Positions 8,767-17,782 of a stretch of 64,000 nucleotides of DNA are shown here, one piece after another. Numbering within the stretch: position 1 is the first letter of the stretch; each line of letters starts with the position of its first letter. This DNA comes from CADEFX01 sp046154585. GTDB lineage: Bacteria; Pseudomonadota; Alphaproteobacteria; Rhizobiales; Hyphomicrobiaceae. The position numbers were made by a program, and so were the translations under genes. The stretch is from assembly GCA_046154585.1 (NCBI GenBank), contig JBJXDX010000122.1:1-64000 (forward strand), read 5' to 3'. Below the pieces are notes generated by a model that did not search any database, was not told the DNA's origin, and saw only the letters and a program-made list of their open reading frames with translations.

Positions 8767-8956
8767 CTTCCCTGAATGCTGGTGATGAAGGCGTGCGTTT
8801 GCGTATGGGCGAGGTGCACATGCAAGGCATGCGGCCGGTGTCCGTCGATGAGCGTGCGGCTCGAGTTCGGCTGTTGAGCGCAAATCAGCTTCGCACAAGA
8901 TTTGAATGCTCTTTTGTAAGAGAGCGAAGCCCGGTCACACACAGGACTGAAAGCCC

Positions 8957-10210
8957 ATGAGCCTCACGGGAATGATGAGAACGAGTATCTCCGGCATGGC
9001 CGCACAGGCTAACCGGCTGGGGACGGTCTCTGACAACATCGCCAATGCCAGCACGACGGGCTACAAGCGAGCTTCCACGGAGTTCTCCTCGCTGATCCTT
9101 TCGTCCGGCTCGGCCGACTATGTGCCGGGTGGTGTGGAGACCAGGATTCGCTACGGAATTGCCCAGCAGGGCGCCTTTCAGTTCACGACGTCCGTCACCG
9201 ATCTCGCCGTCAGCGGTGACGGCTTCTTTGTCGTCTCCGATCCGGATGGAACGCCCTATCTGACGCGCGCCGGCTCCTTTGTCCCTGACGGCGAAGGCAA
9301 TCTCGTGAACGCCGCCGGCTTCAATCTGATGGGCTACGCCTTGAATGGTGGGACGCCCGCCGTTGTCGCCAACGGCTTTGCCGGTCTGACCCAGGTCAGC
9401 ATCGGTCAGCTCGCGCTGCAGGCTGATCCGTCCGACGCCGGCAATCTGTACGTAAACCTGCCCGCCGACGCGACGGCGGTGGGGGCGCTCCTTCTGCCAT
9501 CCGCAAACGACCCGAGCGCTGAATACACGGCCAAGACCTCGATCGTCGCCTACGACAACCTGGGCGCCGAGGTCACGCTCGACGTGTACTACACGAAGAC
9601 GGGTCCCAACGCGTGGGAGGTGGCCGTCTTTGATCGCGCGGATGCTGCGCCCGGCGGCGGCTTCCCCTATACGGGCGGCGCCATCACCAGCGTGCCGATG
9701 ACCTTCAGCGGCACCGACGGGCAGCTCACCAGCGCAGGCTCGTTCTCCTTCACGGTGCCGAATGGTGCATCGCTCACCCTTGACATCTCGCAGACGACGC
9801 AGCTCGCCGGCGAGTACTCCATGCGCGATGTGCAGATCAACGGCAATGCGCCGAGCGCCGTGGAGCGCGTCGAGATCGACGACAGCGGCATTCTTTACGC
9901 CGTTTACGAGAACGGGGCGCGTGCGCCGACGTTCCAGATCCCACTCGCCAGGGTGACGAGTCCTGACAACCTTCAACCTCTCGCCGGCAACGTGTATTCG
10001 CCCAGCCTGGACTCGGGCGATGTGCAGATGGGATTTGCGGGGTCATCCGGCTTCGGCACGGTGGTGTCGGGTGCGCTCGAGAAATCGACCGTCGATATTG
10101 CCACAGAGCTGACGACGATGATCGAGTCGCAGCACAGCTACACCGCCAATTCGAAAGTCTTTCAAACCGGCACTGAACTCATGGAAGTGCTGATCAACCT
10201 CAGACGCTAG
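8957..10210 (+). CDS. flgE: Flagellar hook protein FlgE
   Basis: 417 residues. The N-terminus has the rod/hook family signature ISGMAAQANRLGTVSDN then IANASTTGYK; the C-terminus has the matching coiled segment (ALEKSTVDIATELTTMIESQHSYTANSKVF in two parts). Between them are VSGDGFFVV and TRAGSF, diagnostic of FlgE/F/G. FlgE polymerises into the hook outside the cell after export by the flagellar type III system. About 190 bases separate it from ftcR, leaving room for its own promoter. Its TAG stop codon is formed by the first bases of a dispersed hairpin repeat (10208-10371). Confidence 0.95.
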   Translation: MSLTGMMRTSISGMAAQANRLGTVSDNIANASTTGYKRASTEFSSLILSSGSADYVPGGVETRIRYGIAQQGAFQFTTSVTDLAVSGDGFFVVSDPDGTPYLTRAGSFVPDGEGNLVNAAGFNLMGYALNGGTPAVVANGFAGLTQVSIGQLALQADPSDAGNLYVNLPADATAVGALLLPSANDPSAEYTAKTSIVAYDNLGAEVTLDVYYTKTGPNAWEVAVFDRADAAPGGGFPYTGGAITSVPMTFSGTDGQLTSAGSFSFTVPNGASLTLDISQTTQLAGEYSMRDVQINGNAPSAVERVEIDDSGILYAVYENGARAPTFQIPLARVTSPDNLQPLAGNVYSPSLDSGDVQMGFAGSSGFGTVVSGALEKSTVDIATELTTMIESQHSYTANSKVFQTGTELMEVLINLRR

Positions 10211-10371
10211 TGTGATGATCGAATTCGCCGACATTTGCCGCAGACTCTGGAGCGAATTTCTCGATCTGAAATCACACTGGCAAGAATATGAATCTAGTGT
10301 CCCTTCTTATTCCGAAGTTCGCTCCCGGGCCTAGCATCCAGATCAGGCGGACTTCGGAATCGGGACACTAG
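10208..10371 (+). repeat. Dispersed two-hairpin element, copy 1
   Basis: 164 bases between flgE and flgK. First hairpin 10208-10278: TAGTGTGATGATCGA and AATTCGCC pair with GGAGCGAATT, TCGATC and ATCACACT. Second hairpin 10294-10371: CTAGTGTCCC and TTCCGAAGTTCG pair with a slightly imperfect GGACTTCGGAA and with GGGACACTAG. Ends CTAGTGT and ACACTAG form short terminal inverted repeats. The copy matches two others at 51386-51551 and 53469-53627 in order, orientation and stem sequence; loops differ. This copy is the most diverged in the first stem, where two bases are missing. It begins inside the flgE stop codon. Confidence 0.9.
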
Positions 10372-10414
10372 CGACGGTTCTCACGTTCGCTGAATACGTT
10401 AAGAAGGCGGTGGA

Positions 10415-11887
10415 ATGACGCTCTCTGTTGGTCTTGGAATCGCCAACTCCGGACTATCAGTCACCGCGGACCAGACCGCGGTGGTCTCGCGCAACGTGGC
10501 GAACGCGGGCGATCTTTATGCATCCCGAAAGACGGCGAATGTCGTGACGGCGGCGGGCGGCGGGGCCCGTCTCGCCTCGATAACACGTGTCTTCAACGAT
10601 GCTTTGTTTCGCAACGTCCTGTCCACGACGTCGGTGGCAAGCGGCCAGCGCGCCATTTTGGACGCACTGGACATGCTCGATCAAACGGTCAACGATCCGG
10701 AGCTCGATGCATCGCCGGCAGCGTTGGTCGGAAAGCTGTCAGCCGCGCTCCAGCACTATGCCGAAGCACCGAACGATGCTGTTCGGGCCCGCAGCGCCAT
10801 ATCGGCCGCAAGCGATTTGGCCAGCGGACTGCGCGCCGCATCCCAAACGGTCCAGCAGGTGCGTCAGCAGGCCGACAAGGATCTCAGCAACTCGGTCGGT
10901 CGCATCAACACGCTCCTGTCGCAATACGAGACCCTGAACAGCGCGATCGTCAAAGGCACCCGCGCAGGCGCCGACGTTACGGATCAACTCGACGCGCGCG
11001 ATCGCGTCCTCGCGAGCCTTTCGGAAGAGGTTGGCATTCGCACGGTATCGCGTGCGGATGGCGATCTCGCCATTTTTACCGATAGCGGCGTAACGTTGTT
11101 CGAAGGGTCTGCGCGCTCGGTGACGTTCCAATCGACAGCCAGCTTTGGCCCGGGCACGCAAGGCAATGCCGTCTATATCGATGGCGTGCCCGTCATCGGT
11201 GCCTCGGCCACCATGCCGGTTGCGTCGGGCCGTCTGGTCGGACTGGCGGCCGTGCGCGACGATGTTGCCGTCACCTATCAGTCGCAGTTGGATGAGATGG
11301 CGCGCGGGCTCGTGGAGGCCTTCGCGGAGAGCGACCAAAGCGCCGTGCCGGCGCTGCCCGACGTCCCGGGGCTGTTCACCTATCCCGGCGCGCCGCCGAT
11401 GCCTCCCACGGGCACGCTTGTCGTCGGTCTGGCGGCGTCGATCCGCGTTGCGGCGAGCGTCGATCCTGCTCAAGGCGGCAACCTCAATCTGTTGCGGGAT
11501 GGCGGTATCGGCGGCAATCCAGCCTACGTCTACAACACATCCGGCGCCCCGGCTTTTTCCGACCGTCTTCAGGAGCTCGTGGACGGCATGAACGCGTCGC
11601 GGGCGTTTGACCCTGCGGCTCAATCAGGGGCGGGAGGCACCATCGCCAATTTCTCTGCGGCCTCGGTGGCGTGGCTGCAGGAGGCACGCAGTTCCGCGAG
11701 TGCCGACGCGGAGTACCGCACGGCCTTGCTGGAGCGATCGACGGAGGCTTTGTCCAAGGTCAATGGCGTCAATCTCGACGAGGAGATGACGGCACTGCTT
11801 GAGCTGGAACGGTCGTACCAGGCATCGTCGAAGCTCATCACAATGATCGACAGCATGTTCGAAGCGCTGCTGACGGCGGTGGGATAA
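10415..11887 (+). CDS. flgK: Flagellar hook-associated protein 1 FlgK
   Basis: 490 residues. N-terminal pattern GLGIANSGLSVTADQTAVVS then RNVANAGD and the C-terminal GVNLDEEMTALLELERSYQA, SSKLITMIDSMFEALL are the paired FlgK/rod-type helices. FlgK forms the first ring of the hook-filament junction. It follows flgE after a repeat-filled gap and precedes flgL by four bases, as in most alphaproteobacterial clusters. The ATG is preceded by GAAGGCGG as likely ribosome-binding site. The conserved N-terminal ANxxTPGY motif is altered (VANAGDLYASRK), a known tolerance in rhizobial FlgK. Confidence 0.93.
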   Translation: MTLSVGLGIANSGLSVTADQTAVVSRNVANAGDLYASRKTANVVTAAGGGARLASITRVFNDALFRNVLSTTSVASGQRAILDALDMLDQTVNDPELDASPAALVGKLSAALQHYAEAPNDAVRARSAISAASDLASGLRAASQTVQQVRQQADKDLSNSVGRINTLLSQYETLNSAIVKGTRAGADVTDQLDARDRVLASLSEEVGIRTVSRADGDLAIFTDSGVTLFEGSARSVTFQSTASFGPGTQGNAVYIDGVPVIGASATMPVASGRLVGLAAVRDDVAVTYQSQLDEMARGLVEAFAESDQSAVPALPDVPGLFTYPGAPPMPPTGTLVVGLAASIRVAASVDPAQGGNLNLLRDGGIGGNPAYVYNTSGAPAFSDRLQELVDGMNASRAFDPAAQSGAGGTIANFSAASVAWLQEARSSASADAEYRTALLERSTEALSKVNGVNLDEEMTALLELERSYQASSKLITMIDSMFEALLTAVG

Positions 11888-11891
11888 CGCT

Positions 11892-12941
11892 ATGAAATCC
11901 ACCTTCATATCGACGCGCGCCATCTCCGAGGCCACGCGGCTTTCGATGATCAAGATGCAGTCGAAGTTGCTGGTGGCCCAGAAGGAGGTCGCCACCGGGC
12001 GCTTGGCGGATGTCGGCAAAAGCCTGGGCCACCAAGCCGGCCAGACGGTCTCCTTGCGTCAGGAGCATTTGCGCCTCTCCACGATCGTCGATAGCAATAC
12101 GGAAGTGGCGACTCGCCTGGAGCTCACACAGGCATCGATCAAGCAAATGCTGGATGGTGCGCAGTCCTTCCTGGGACAGTTGATCGGCGCGCGCAATAGC
12201 GAGACCGGGCCTGGGGTTATCAAGGGGCAGGCCGAAGGTGCGCAGGCGGCCTTGATCGACACGCTGAATGCCGCCTTCAATGGTTTGCACCTCTTCGCCG
12301 GCATCAATACCGATGTCAAACCGCTCGCCGAGTACAATCAGACGCCGCCCGGAGCCAGCAAGCAATCCGTTGCCGACGCCTTTCTCACAGCCTTCGGCGT
12401 GACCCAGCAGGATCCGACCGTCAACGCGATAACGCCTGCGAACATGCAAACTTTCCTCGATGGTGCATTTGCGGATTTGTTCGACGAGACGTCCTGGGCG
12501 GCGAACTGGTCTTCTGCCGCAGATCAGAACTTGCGCAGCCGAATCTCCACGCAAGAGCTTGTCGAAACCTCCATGAACGCCAACGACCCGGGCATTCGCA
12601 AACTTGCCTCGGTCTACACGATGCTTGCCGATCTCGGCGTCGAGAATCTCAACGACCAGACGTTCCAGACGCTCGTTGATACCGCCATCCGCGCCGTTGG
12701 CCAGGGCATCCAGGAGATGGCTAAGATTCAGGCCAATATCGGCATCGTGCAGGAGCGTGTCGAGGTAGCCAATGAGCGCATGTCGCTTCAAGTCGACATC
12801 ATCACGACGCACATCGGTACGCTCGAATCGGTCGATCCCTACGAGGCTTCGACTCGCCTGTCCACGCTGATGACCCAGATCGAGACATCATACGCACTCA
12901 CGGCTCGCATCCAGCGGCTGAGCCTCCTCAATTACCTGTAA
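11892..12941 (+). CDS. flgL: Flagellar hook-associated protein 3 FlgL
   Basis: 349 residues, flagellin-superfamily organisation: an N-terminal helix (MKMQSKLLVAQKEVATGRLAD split by the usual conserved VATGR) and a C-terminal helix (RVEVANERMS ... STLMTQIETSYALTARIQRLSLLNYL read in parts). FlgL is the second junction protein between hook and filament. It starts four bases after the flgK stop, so both are probably translated from one mRNA. Length is within the rhizobial range. Confidence 0.93.
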   Translation: MKSTFISTRAISEATRLSMIKMQSKLLVAQKEVATGRLADVGKSLGHQAGQTVSLRQEHLRLSTIVDSNTEVATRLELTQASIKQMLDGAQSFLGQLIGARNSETGPGVIKGQAEGAQAALIDTLNAAFNGLHLFAGINTDVKPLAEYNQTPPGASKQSVADAFLTAFGVTQQDPTVNAITPANMQTFLDGAFADLFDETSWAANWSSAADQNLRSRISTQELVETSMNANDPGIRKLASVYTMLADLGVENLNDQTFQTLVDTAIRAVGQGIQEMAKIQANIGIVQERVEVANERMSLQVDIITTHIGTLESVDPYEASTRLSTLMTQIETSYALTARIQRLSLLNYL

Positions 12942-12981
12942 AGCGCGGGCATCGCAGGTCAACAGATCAAAGGGATGGAAG

Positions 12982-13329
12982 ATGTACAAGTTCTCATATG
13001 CCGAGGTTTTGGAGGATGCGCCTCAAGCGTCGAGGGAACGCGAGCGTCAGGCCTTGGAGCACTGCATCAGCCTGCTCCGGTTGGCGGATGAGCGCGGACC
13101 CCAGTCGCGTGAAGCCATCGACGCTCTGCTGTTCCTGCGTAAGCTGTGGACCACCTTGATCGAGGATCTTGCAAGCCCCGAAAATGATCTGCCTCAGGTC
13201 CTGAGGGCGGACCTGATTTCGATCGGCCTGTGGATCATGCGCGAGGCGGACGACATCCGGCTGGAGAAATCGACGAGTTTCAAGGACCTCATCGAGGTCT
13301 GCGCGGCCATATCCGAGGGCCTCAAATGA
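12982..13329 (+). CDS. flaF: Flagellar biosynthesis regulatory protein FlaF
   Basis: 115 residues, the normal size of alphaproteobacterial FlaF. Recognisable blocks are YAEVLEDAP, EREALE-like helices, LLFLRKLWTTLIEDLA and DLISIGLWIMRE. FlaF promotes flagellin synthesis and secretion and works together with FlbT. AAGGGATGGAAG precedes the ATG. Its stop overlaps the start of flbT (ATGA), pointing to translational coupling of the pair. Confidence 0.93.
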   Translation: MYKFSYAEVLEDAPQASRERERQALEHCISLLRLADERGPQSREAIDALLFLRKLWTTLIEDLASPENDLPQVLRADLISIGLWIMREADDIRLEKSTSFKDLIEVCAAISEGLK

Positions 13330-13751
13330 AGAGCTTGCGGATCTCCCTGCGGGCTGGCGAACGCCTCTACGTGAACGGCGCCGTTCTGCGGTCAGACCGC
13401 AAGGTTTCGCTTGAGTTCCTGAATGACGTCTCGTTTCTCCTCGAAAGTCATGTCTTGCAGACCGAGGATACCACCACGCCGCTCCGGCAACTCTATTTCG
13501 TCGCTCAAACGATGCTGATGGAGCCGTCGAGCGTGCCGGCGACCCGCGCGCTTTTCGAGACGTCGTACGCTTTGCTTCAATCCTCGCTCGAGAACGAGGA
13601 CCTCTTGGCGGGATTGACCAAGGCGCGCGATCTGGTGGCAATGGATCGGGTCTACGAGGCCTTGAAAGTCATTCGTCTCCTCTTTCCGCTCGAGGCCGCC
13701 ATTCTCGGCAAGCGGACCGTCCGAAACAACGCAACCTTGGAGATCGCCTAG
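13326..13751 (+). CDS. flbT: Flagellin mRNA-binding repressor FlbT
   Basis: 141 residues from the ATG at 13326, which overlaps the flaF stop; the open frame extends further upstream but without similarity. The opening SLRISLRAGERLYVNGAV and the block TPLRQLYFVAQTMLMEP are characteristic of FlbT. In Caulobacter FlbT binds the 5' untranslated region of flagellin mRNA and couples flagellin translation to hook completion. The flagellin gene in this window (33809) has a leader of more than 100 bases in which such control could act. The TAG stop shares its last base with the GTG start of flgD. Confidence 0.93.
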   Translation: MKSLRISLRAGERLYVNGAVLRSDRKVSLEFLNDVSFLLESHVLQTEDTTTPLRQLYFVAQTMLMEPSSVPATRALFETSYALLQSSLENEDLLAGLTKARDLVAMDRVYEALKVIRLLFPLEAAILGKRTVRNNATLEIA

Positions 13752-14146
13752 TGGAAATCGGTTCAGCAACCTCGCTTCTGCCGGGATCGCAGACGCAGAC
13801 GACGAACTCGTCGGTCGCGCCCGACTACAACTCTTTCCTTCGGCTGCTGGTCGCGCAGATGAAGAACCAGGATCCGACGAAGCCGATCGATGCGACCCAA
13901 TATGTGTCGCAGATCGCAGCGTTTTCGAACGTGGAGCAGGCCGTCCAGACCAACTCCAAGCTCGACGCGCTCATGACCTCCTTCGCGTTGACGCAGGCCG
14001 ATGGGGTCATCGGGCGGACGATCACGTCGGCCAATGGGGATATAACGGGCACGGTAACGGCCGTCCGGGTTGTTTCCGGCGGCGCCGTGGCTGTCCTCCA
14101 CACCGGGCGAGAAGTTCTGTTGGGGCCGGGCATAACCATCACCTGA
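13751..14146 (+). CDS. flgD: Flagellar hook capping protein FlgD
   Basis: 131 residues from a GTG start that overlaps the flbT stop by one base. The conserved N-terminal hook-cap block is clear: DYNSFLRLLVAQMKNQDP, then TQYVSQIAAFSNVEQA. The C-terminal half (DGVIGRTITSANGD, VSGGAVAVLHTGREVLLGPG) is the short form seen in rhizobia; enterobacterial FlgD is about 100 residues longer because it has extra Ig-like/Tudor domains. It caps the growing hook during FlgE assembly. Confidence 0.92.
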   Translation: MEIGSATSLLPGSQTQTTNSSVAPDYNSFLRLLVAQMKNQDPTKPIDATQYVSQIAAFSNVEQAVQTNSKLDALMTSFALTQADGVIGRTITSANGDITGTVTAVRVVSGGAVAVLHTGREVLLGPGITIT

Positions 14147-14149
14147 ACC

Positions 14150-14416
14150 ATGAATCAGGCAGACGCGCTTGACATCGTCCAGTCCGCGATCTGGACCGTG
14201 ATCGTCGCCTCGAGCCCGGCGGTTGGGGCGGCGATGCTGATTGGTGTCGGCATCGCGCTGCTTCAGGCGCTGACTCAGGTCCAGGAAATAACGCTGACCT
14301 TCATTCCAAAGATCGTTGCGATCCTGATTGTGACGTCCCTGACAGCGCCGTTCATCGGGGCTGTCATTTTCGCCTTTTCCGAGCAGATCTATTCGCGGAT
14401 CGAGCACGGCTTCTGA
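14150..14416 (+). CDS. fliQ: Flagellar export gate protein FliQ
   Basis: 88 residues with two hydrophobic helices (about 16-38 and 50-75), as in all FliQ/SctS proteins. The family patterns DIVQSAIWTVIVASSP, GIALLQALTQVQE and LTFIPKIVAIL are present. FliQ packs around FliP and FliR in the export gate of the flagellar type III apparatus. It starts three bases after the flgD stop. Confidence 0.93.
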   Translation: MNQADALDIVQSAIWTVIVASSPAVGAAMLIGVGIALLQALTQVQEITLTFIPKIVAILIVTSLTAPFIGAVIFAFSEQIYSRIEHGF

Positions 14417-14493
14417 AGCCCTGTCTCCGGTGAAGACCCTCGCGCAAGGTTCGTGCTCCAAGCTGCGATCCCGGGATGATGCGGGGATGATGA

Positions 14494-16584
14494 ATGGCCG
14501 GTTCAATCGCTAACGTCTCTGAGGTGTCCGAGCGCAAAGGTGGGCAAGACGTCAGCTTTGCAATCGGCATCGTATTCATTTTGACGGTGCTTTTCCTCCC
14601 GCTGCCGGCAGTTCTGATCGACGTCGGGCTGGCATTTTCCATCGCATTGGCCGTTCTGATACTGATGGTCTCTCTCTGGATTCAAAGACCACTCGATTTC
14701 TCCGCCTTTCCGACGGTCTTGCTCATTGCCACGATGTTGCGTCTCGCGCTCAACATTGCGACCACGCGATTGATTTTGTCGGAAGGCAATCACGGCTACG
14801 CGGCGGCAGGCCACGTCATTGCCGGCTTTGCCAATTTCGTGATGAGCGGCGATTTCGTGATCGGGACGATCGTCTTCGTCATCCTCGTTACCGTCAACTT
14901 TCTCGTCATCACCAAGGGCGCGACGCGAATCGCCGAAGTGGGTGCCCGCTTCACGCTCGATGCCATCCCGGGCAAACAGATGGCCATCGACGCCGACCTG
15001 TCCGCCGGATTGATCGACGACAAGGAGGCCATGCGGCGGCGGCGGGAGCTCGAAGAGGAAAGCGCATTCTTCGGCTCGATGGACGGTGCCTCGAAGTTTG
15101 TGCGCGGCGATGCCATCGCCGGCCTCATCATCACGGCCGTCAATGTTTTCGGCGGGATCGTCATCGGCGTAACGCGCCACGACATGAGCCTTTCCTCGGC
15201 AGCAGACGTCTTCGTCAAGCTGTCCGTCGGTGACGGCCTGGTGACCCAGATCCCGGCCCTCATTATTTCACTGGCAGCAGGCCTGCTCGTTTCCAAGGGT
15301 GGCACGCGCGGTTCGGCCGAGAAGGCGATTTTCGGGCAGCTCGGCAACTATCCGAGGGCGCTGTCCGTGGCTGCGCTCGTCATGTTCGTCCTGGCCCTGG
15401 CTCCCGGCTTGCCCGTGCTGCCGTTCGCCGTGCTCGGAGCGGCGATGGGATTCGTGGCCTACGCCATTCCCAAGCGCCGGGCCGAAGTCCTGGCAGCCGA
15501 GGAGGCGAAGGTGCTGGAAATGCAGCAGTCCGCCGACGAGGAAGCACGCCACTCCGTCAAAGAGCATTTGCGCGCCATCGAGATTGAGCTCTGCCTGGGC
15601 AAGCAGCTTTCCAGCGCCCTTCTGCCCGCCCACGGCGAGCTCGCAGTGCGCGTCGGCAAGATGCGGCGCGCCTTTGCCCGCCAATACGGCTTTGTCGTTC
15701 CCGAGATCAAGCTGTCGGACGATCTGTCCGTCAACCCGAAGAGCTACCAGATCAAGATCCATGGCACTGTGGCTGCGGGTGAGGATCTGCGCCTGGGAGA
15801 TGTCATGGTCGTGGTGGGCGATGGCCCACTGCCCGATGTCCCCGCCGACGAAGCGCGCGAACCGGCCTTCGGCATGAAGGCCGTCTGGGTGTCGGAGGCT
15901 TTCGCCAGCAACGTGAAGCGCGAAGGCTTTACGCCCATTGACAACATGTCGGTCATGCTCACCCATCTGCGCGAAGTGATCCGCAACAATCTCTCGCAGC
16001 TCCTGTCCTACAAGGATATGCGCGTCCTGCTGGACAGGCTGGAGCCCGAATACCGGCGTTTGCTGGACGAGATTATTCCGTCGCAACTTTCCTATTCCGG
16101 CCTGCAGGCCGTACTCAAGCTGCTGCTGGCCGAACGCATCTCCATCCGGAACCTCCATCTCATTCTGGAGGCTATAGCCGAGATCGCGCCGCACGTGCGG
16201 CGCGCGGAACAGCTCGCCGAGCATGTGCGAATGCGCATGGCGCAGCAGATCTGTGGCGATCTGTCCGAAGGTGGTGTTCTCAAAGTGCTGCGCCTCGGCA
16301 ATCGATGGGATCTGGCATTCCATCAGGCGCTGAAGCGGGATGCCAAGGGCGATGTCATCGAGTTCGACATCGATCCTCGTCTCATTGAGCAATTCGGTGC
16401 CGAGGCAACCAAGGTCATCCGCGCTCAGATGGAGCAGGGCCATCAGTTTGCGGTCGTTGCCGCGCCCGACGCGCGCCCCTACGTGAGAATGGTCACCGAG
16501 CGTCTGTTTGCGACACTGCCTGTCCTGTCGCACCTGGAGATCGCGCGCGGAGTCACGGTCAAGTCTCTGGGGGCGATCTCGTGA
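14494..16584 (+). CDS. flhA: Flagellar export gate protein FlhA
   Basis: 696 residues. The N-terminal half has about eight transmembrane helices and the FHIPEP signature segment DAIPGKQMAIDADLSAG (about 155-171) followed by GASKFVRGDAIAGLII. The C-terminal cytosolic ring domain begins about residue 350. FlhA forms the nonameric ring that uses proton motive force and receives export substrates. 77 bases separate it from fliQ. The fliR start overlaps its stop by four bases (GTGA). Confidence 0.95.
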   Translation: MAGSIANVSEVSERKGGQDVSFAIGIVFILTVLFLPLPAVLIDVGLAFSIALAVLILMVSLWIQRPLDFSAFPTVLLIATMLRLALNIATTRLILSEGNHGYAAAGHVIAGFANFVMSGDFVIGTIVFVILVTVNFLVITKGATRIAEVGARFTLDAIPGKQMAIDADLSAGLIDDKEAMRRRRELEEESAFFGSMDGASKFVRGDAIAGLIITAVNVFGGIVIGVTRHDMSLSSAADVFVKLSVGDGLVTQIPALIISLAAGLLVSKGGTRGSAEKAIFGQLGNYPRALSVAALVMFVLALAPGLPVLPFAVLGAAMGFVAYAIPKRRAEVLAAEEAKVLEMQQSADEEARHSVKEHLRAIEIELCLGKQLSSALLPAHGELAVRVGKMRRAFARQYGFVVPEIKLSDDLSVNPKSYQIKIHGTVAAGEDLRLGDVMVVVGDGPLPDVPADEAREPAFGMKAVWVSEAFASNVKREGFTPIDNMSVMLTHLREVIRNNLSQLLSYKDMRVLLDRLEPEYRRLLDEIIPSQLSYSGLQAVLKLLLAERISIRNLHLILEAIAEIAPHVRRAEQLAEHVRMRMAQQICGDLSEGGVLKVLRLGNRWDLAFHQALKRDAKGDVIEFDIDPRLIEQFGAEATKVIRAQMEQGHQFAVVAAPDARPYVRMVTERLFATLPVLSHLEIARGVTVKSLGAIS

Positions 16585-17336
16585 CGCCGATCGCGTCCGA
16601 CACGATCCTCTACACCTTCATTCTGTTCTGCCGGATCGGTGGATGCCTCATGGTAATGCCGGGCTTCTCCAGCCCGCGGATTCCGCCACGGGTCCGCCTC
16701 TTCATCGCAATCTCTGCGACGCTGGCGATGGTCCCCGTTCTGCTGCCGACGTTGCAAGCTGCGGTGCAGGACTTGTCGCTTCCAGGCATGGCCGGTGTGA
16801 TCCTCTCCGAATGCGCGATTGGCGCGCTGATTGGCCTGATGGGGCGCATGTTCTTTCTGGCGCTGCAGTTCATGGCCACGGCCATCGCCCAGTTCATCGG
16901 CTTTGCTGCCATGCCCGGCGCGCCGGTTGAAGATACCGAGCCGTTGCCATCGGTTGGGACGGTCATCACGATGACGGCAACAGTGCTCCTGTTTCTGACG
17001 GACCAGCACTGGGAGGTCTTCCGCGCGCTCCTGGCCTCCTATACTGCGCTACCCGTCAAAGCCGGCTTTTCGATTGAAGCCGGTATCGCGCAGTTGTCTC
17101 TGGCGTTGGGGGATGCCTTCGTCCTGGGTCTGCAGATCAGCAGCCCGTTTGTGATCTATGCGCTGATCATCAATCTGCTGTTTGGCCTCGCCAACAAGCT
17201 CATCCCGCAGATTCCCGTCTACTTCATTTCCATGCCGTTCGTCGTCGCCGGCGGCATTCTCCTTCTTTACTTCACGATCGCGGAATTCCTGACGCTATTC
17301 ACCGCCGGATTCATGACCTGGTTGGCCAGAGGTTAG
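16581..17336 (+). CDS. fliR: Flagellar export gate protein FliR
   Basis: 251 residues from a GTG overlapping the flhA stop. The protein is hydrophobic throughout, with the family's opening FILFCRIGGCLMVMPGFSS and PPRVRLFIAISATLAM, then PFVIYALIINLLFGLANKLIPQIPVYF. FliR is a core subunit of the FliPQR gate. Overlap and order (flhA-fliR) match other rhizobial clusters. Confidence 0.94.
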   Translation: MTPIASDTILYTFILFCRIGGCLMVMPGFSSPRIPPRVRLFIAISATLAMVPVLLPTLQAAVQDLSLPGMAGVILSECAIGALIGLMGRMFFLALQFMATAIAQFIGFAAMPGAPVEDTEPLPSVGTVITMTATVLLFLTDQHWEVFRALLASYTALPVKAGFSIEAGIAQLSLALGDAFVLGLQISSPFVIYALIINLLFGLANKLIPQIPVYFISMPFVVAGGILLLYFTIAEFLTLFTAGFMTWLARG

Positions 17337-17342
17337 GCTTCG

Positions 17343-17741
17343 ATGCAGACGCGTGCACAAAAAATCCGGCGCATCGTGAGGGCCCAGGAGCAGCTGAAGC
17401 TCGCCGAGGAATGGCGACTGCGCAGCCTGGACGGACAACTTGCGGACGCCGAGGTCTGCGAGCGCGAGTTGCTGACGTCACTGGGCACGGACAACGCCCT
17501 GCACGGTCTGTTCCTCGATGCGACGGTCCGGCGATTGCGCACTGTGGCCGAGGAGGTGGAGCGAATCAGAAAACAGCGCGAGAGGCAGTCCCGCAAGCTG
17601 CTCGCATCCGCGACACGGCTCAAGTCGGCCGAACTACTATCTGCTGCCGCAGAGCGAGACTCGCGGCGGGAAATCGAAAAGAAGGAGCTCCTCGATTTGA
17701 TCGAACAACTTGTCGACCGCTCCGACGCAAGCCTCCCGTAA
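17343..17741 (+). CDS. FliJ-like coiled-coil flagellar protein
   Basis: 132 residues, almost entirely charged helix with heptad-like spacing (RIVRAQEQLKLAEEWRLRSL, then VRRLRTVAEEVERIRKQRER). Size, composition and place among export genes fit FliJ, the stalk protein of the FliI ATPase that also escorts chaperones. Sequence alone does not prove this, because FliJ proteins diverge strongly. It begins seven bases after fliR. Another possibility is a rhizobial flagellar coiled-coil protein of unknown role. Confidence 0.55.
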   Translation: MQTRAQKIRRIVRAQEQLKLAEEWRLRSLDGQLADAEVCERELLTSLGTDNALHGLFLDATVRRLRTVAEEVERIRKQRERQSRKLLASATRLKSAELLSAAAERDSRREIEKKELLDLIEQLVDRSDASLP

Positions 17742-17782
17742 GTTGATGGCGCGATCATGCTACCGACCCTGAGAATCGGATT

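Noticed and set aside
8908..8925. GCTCTT...AAGAGAGC inverted repeat upstream of flgE as an FtcR operator
   Set aside because: Only five paired bases with a short loop; no second copy at other flagellar promoters was seen.
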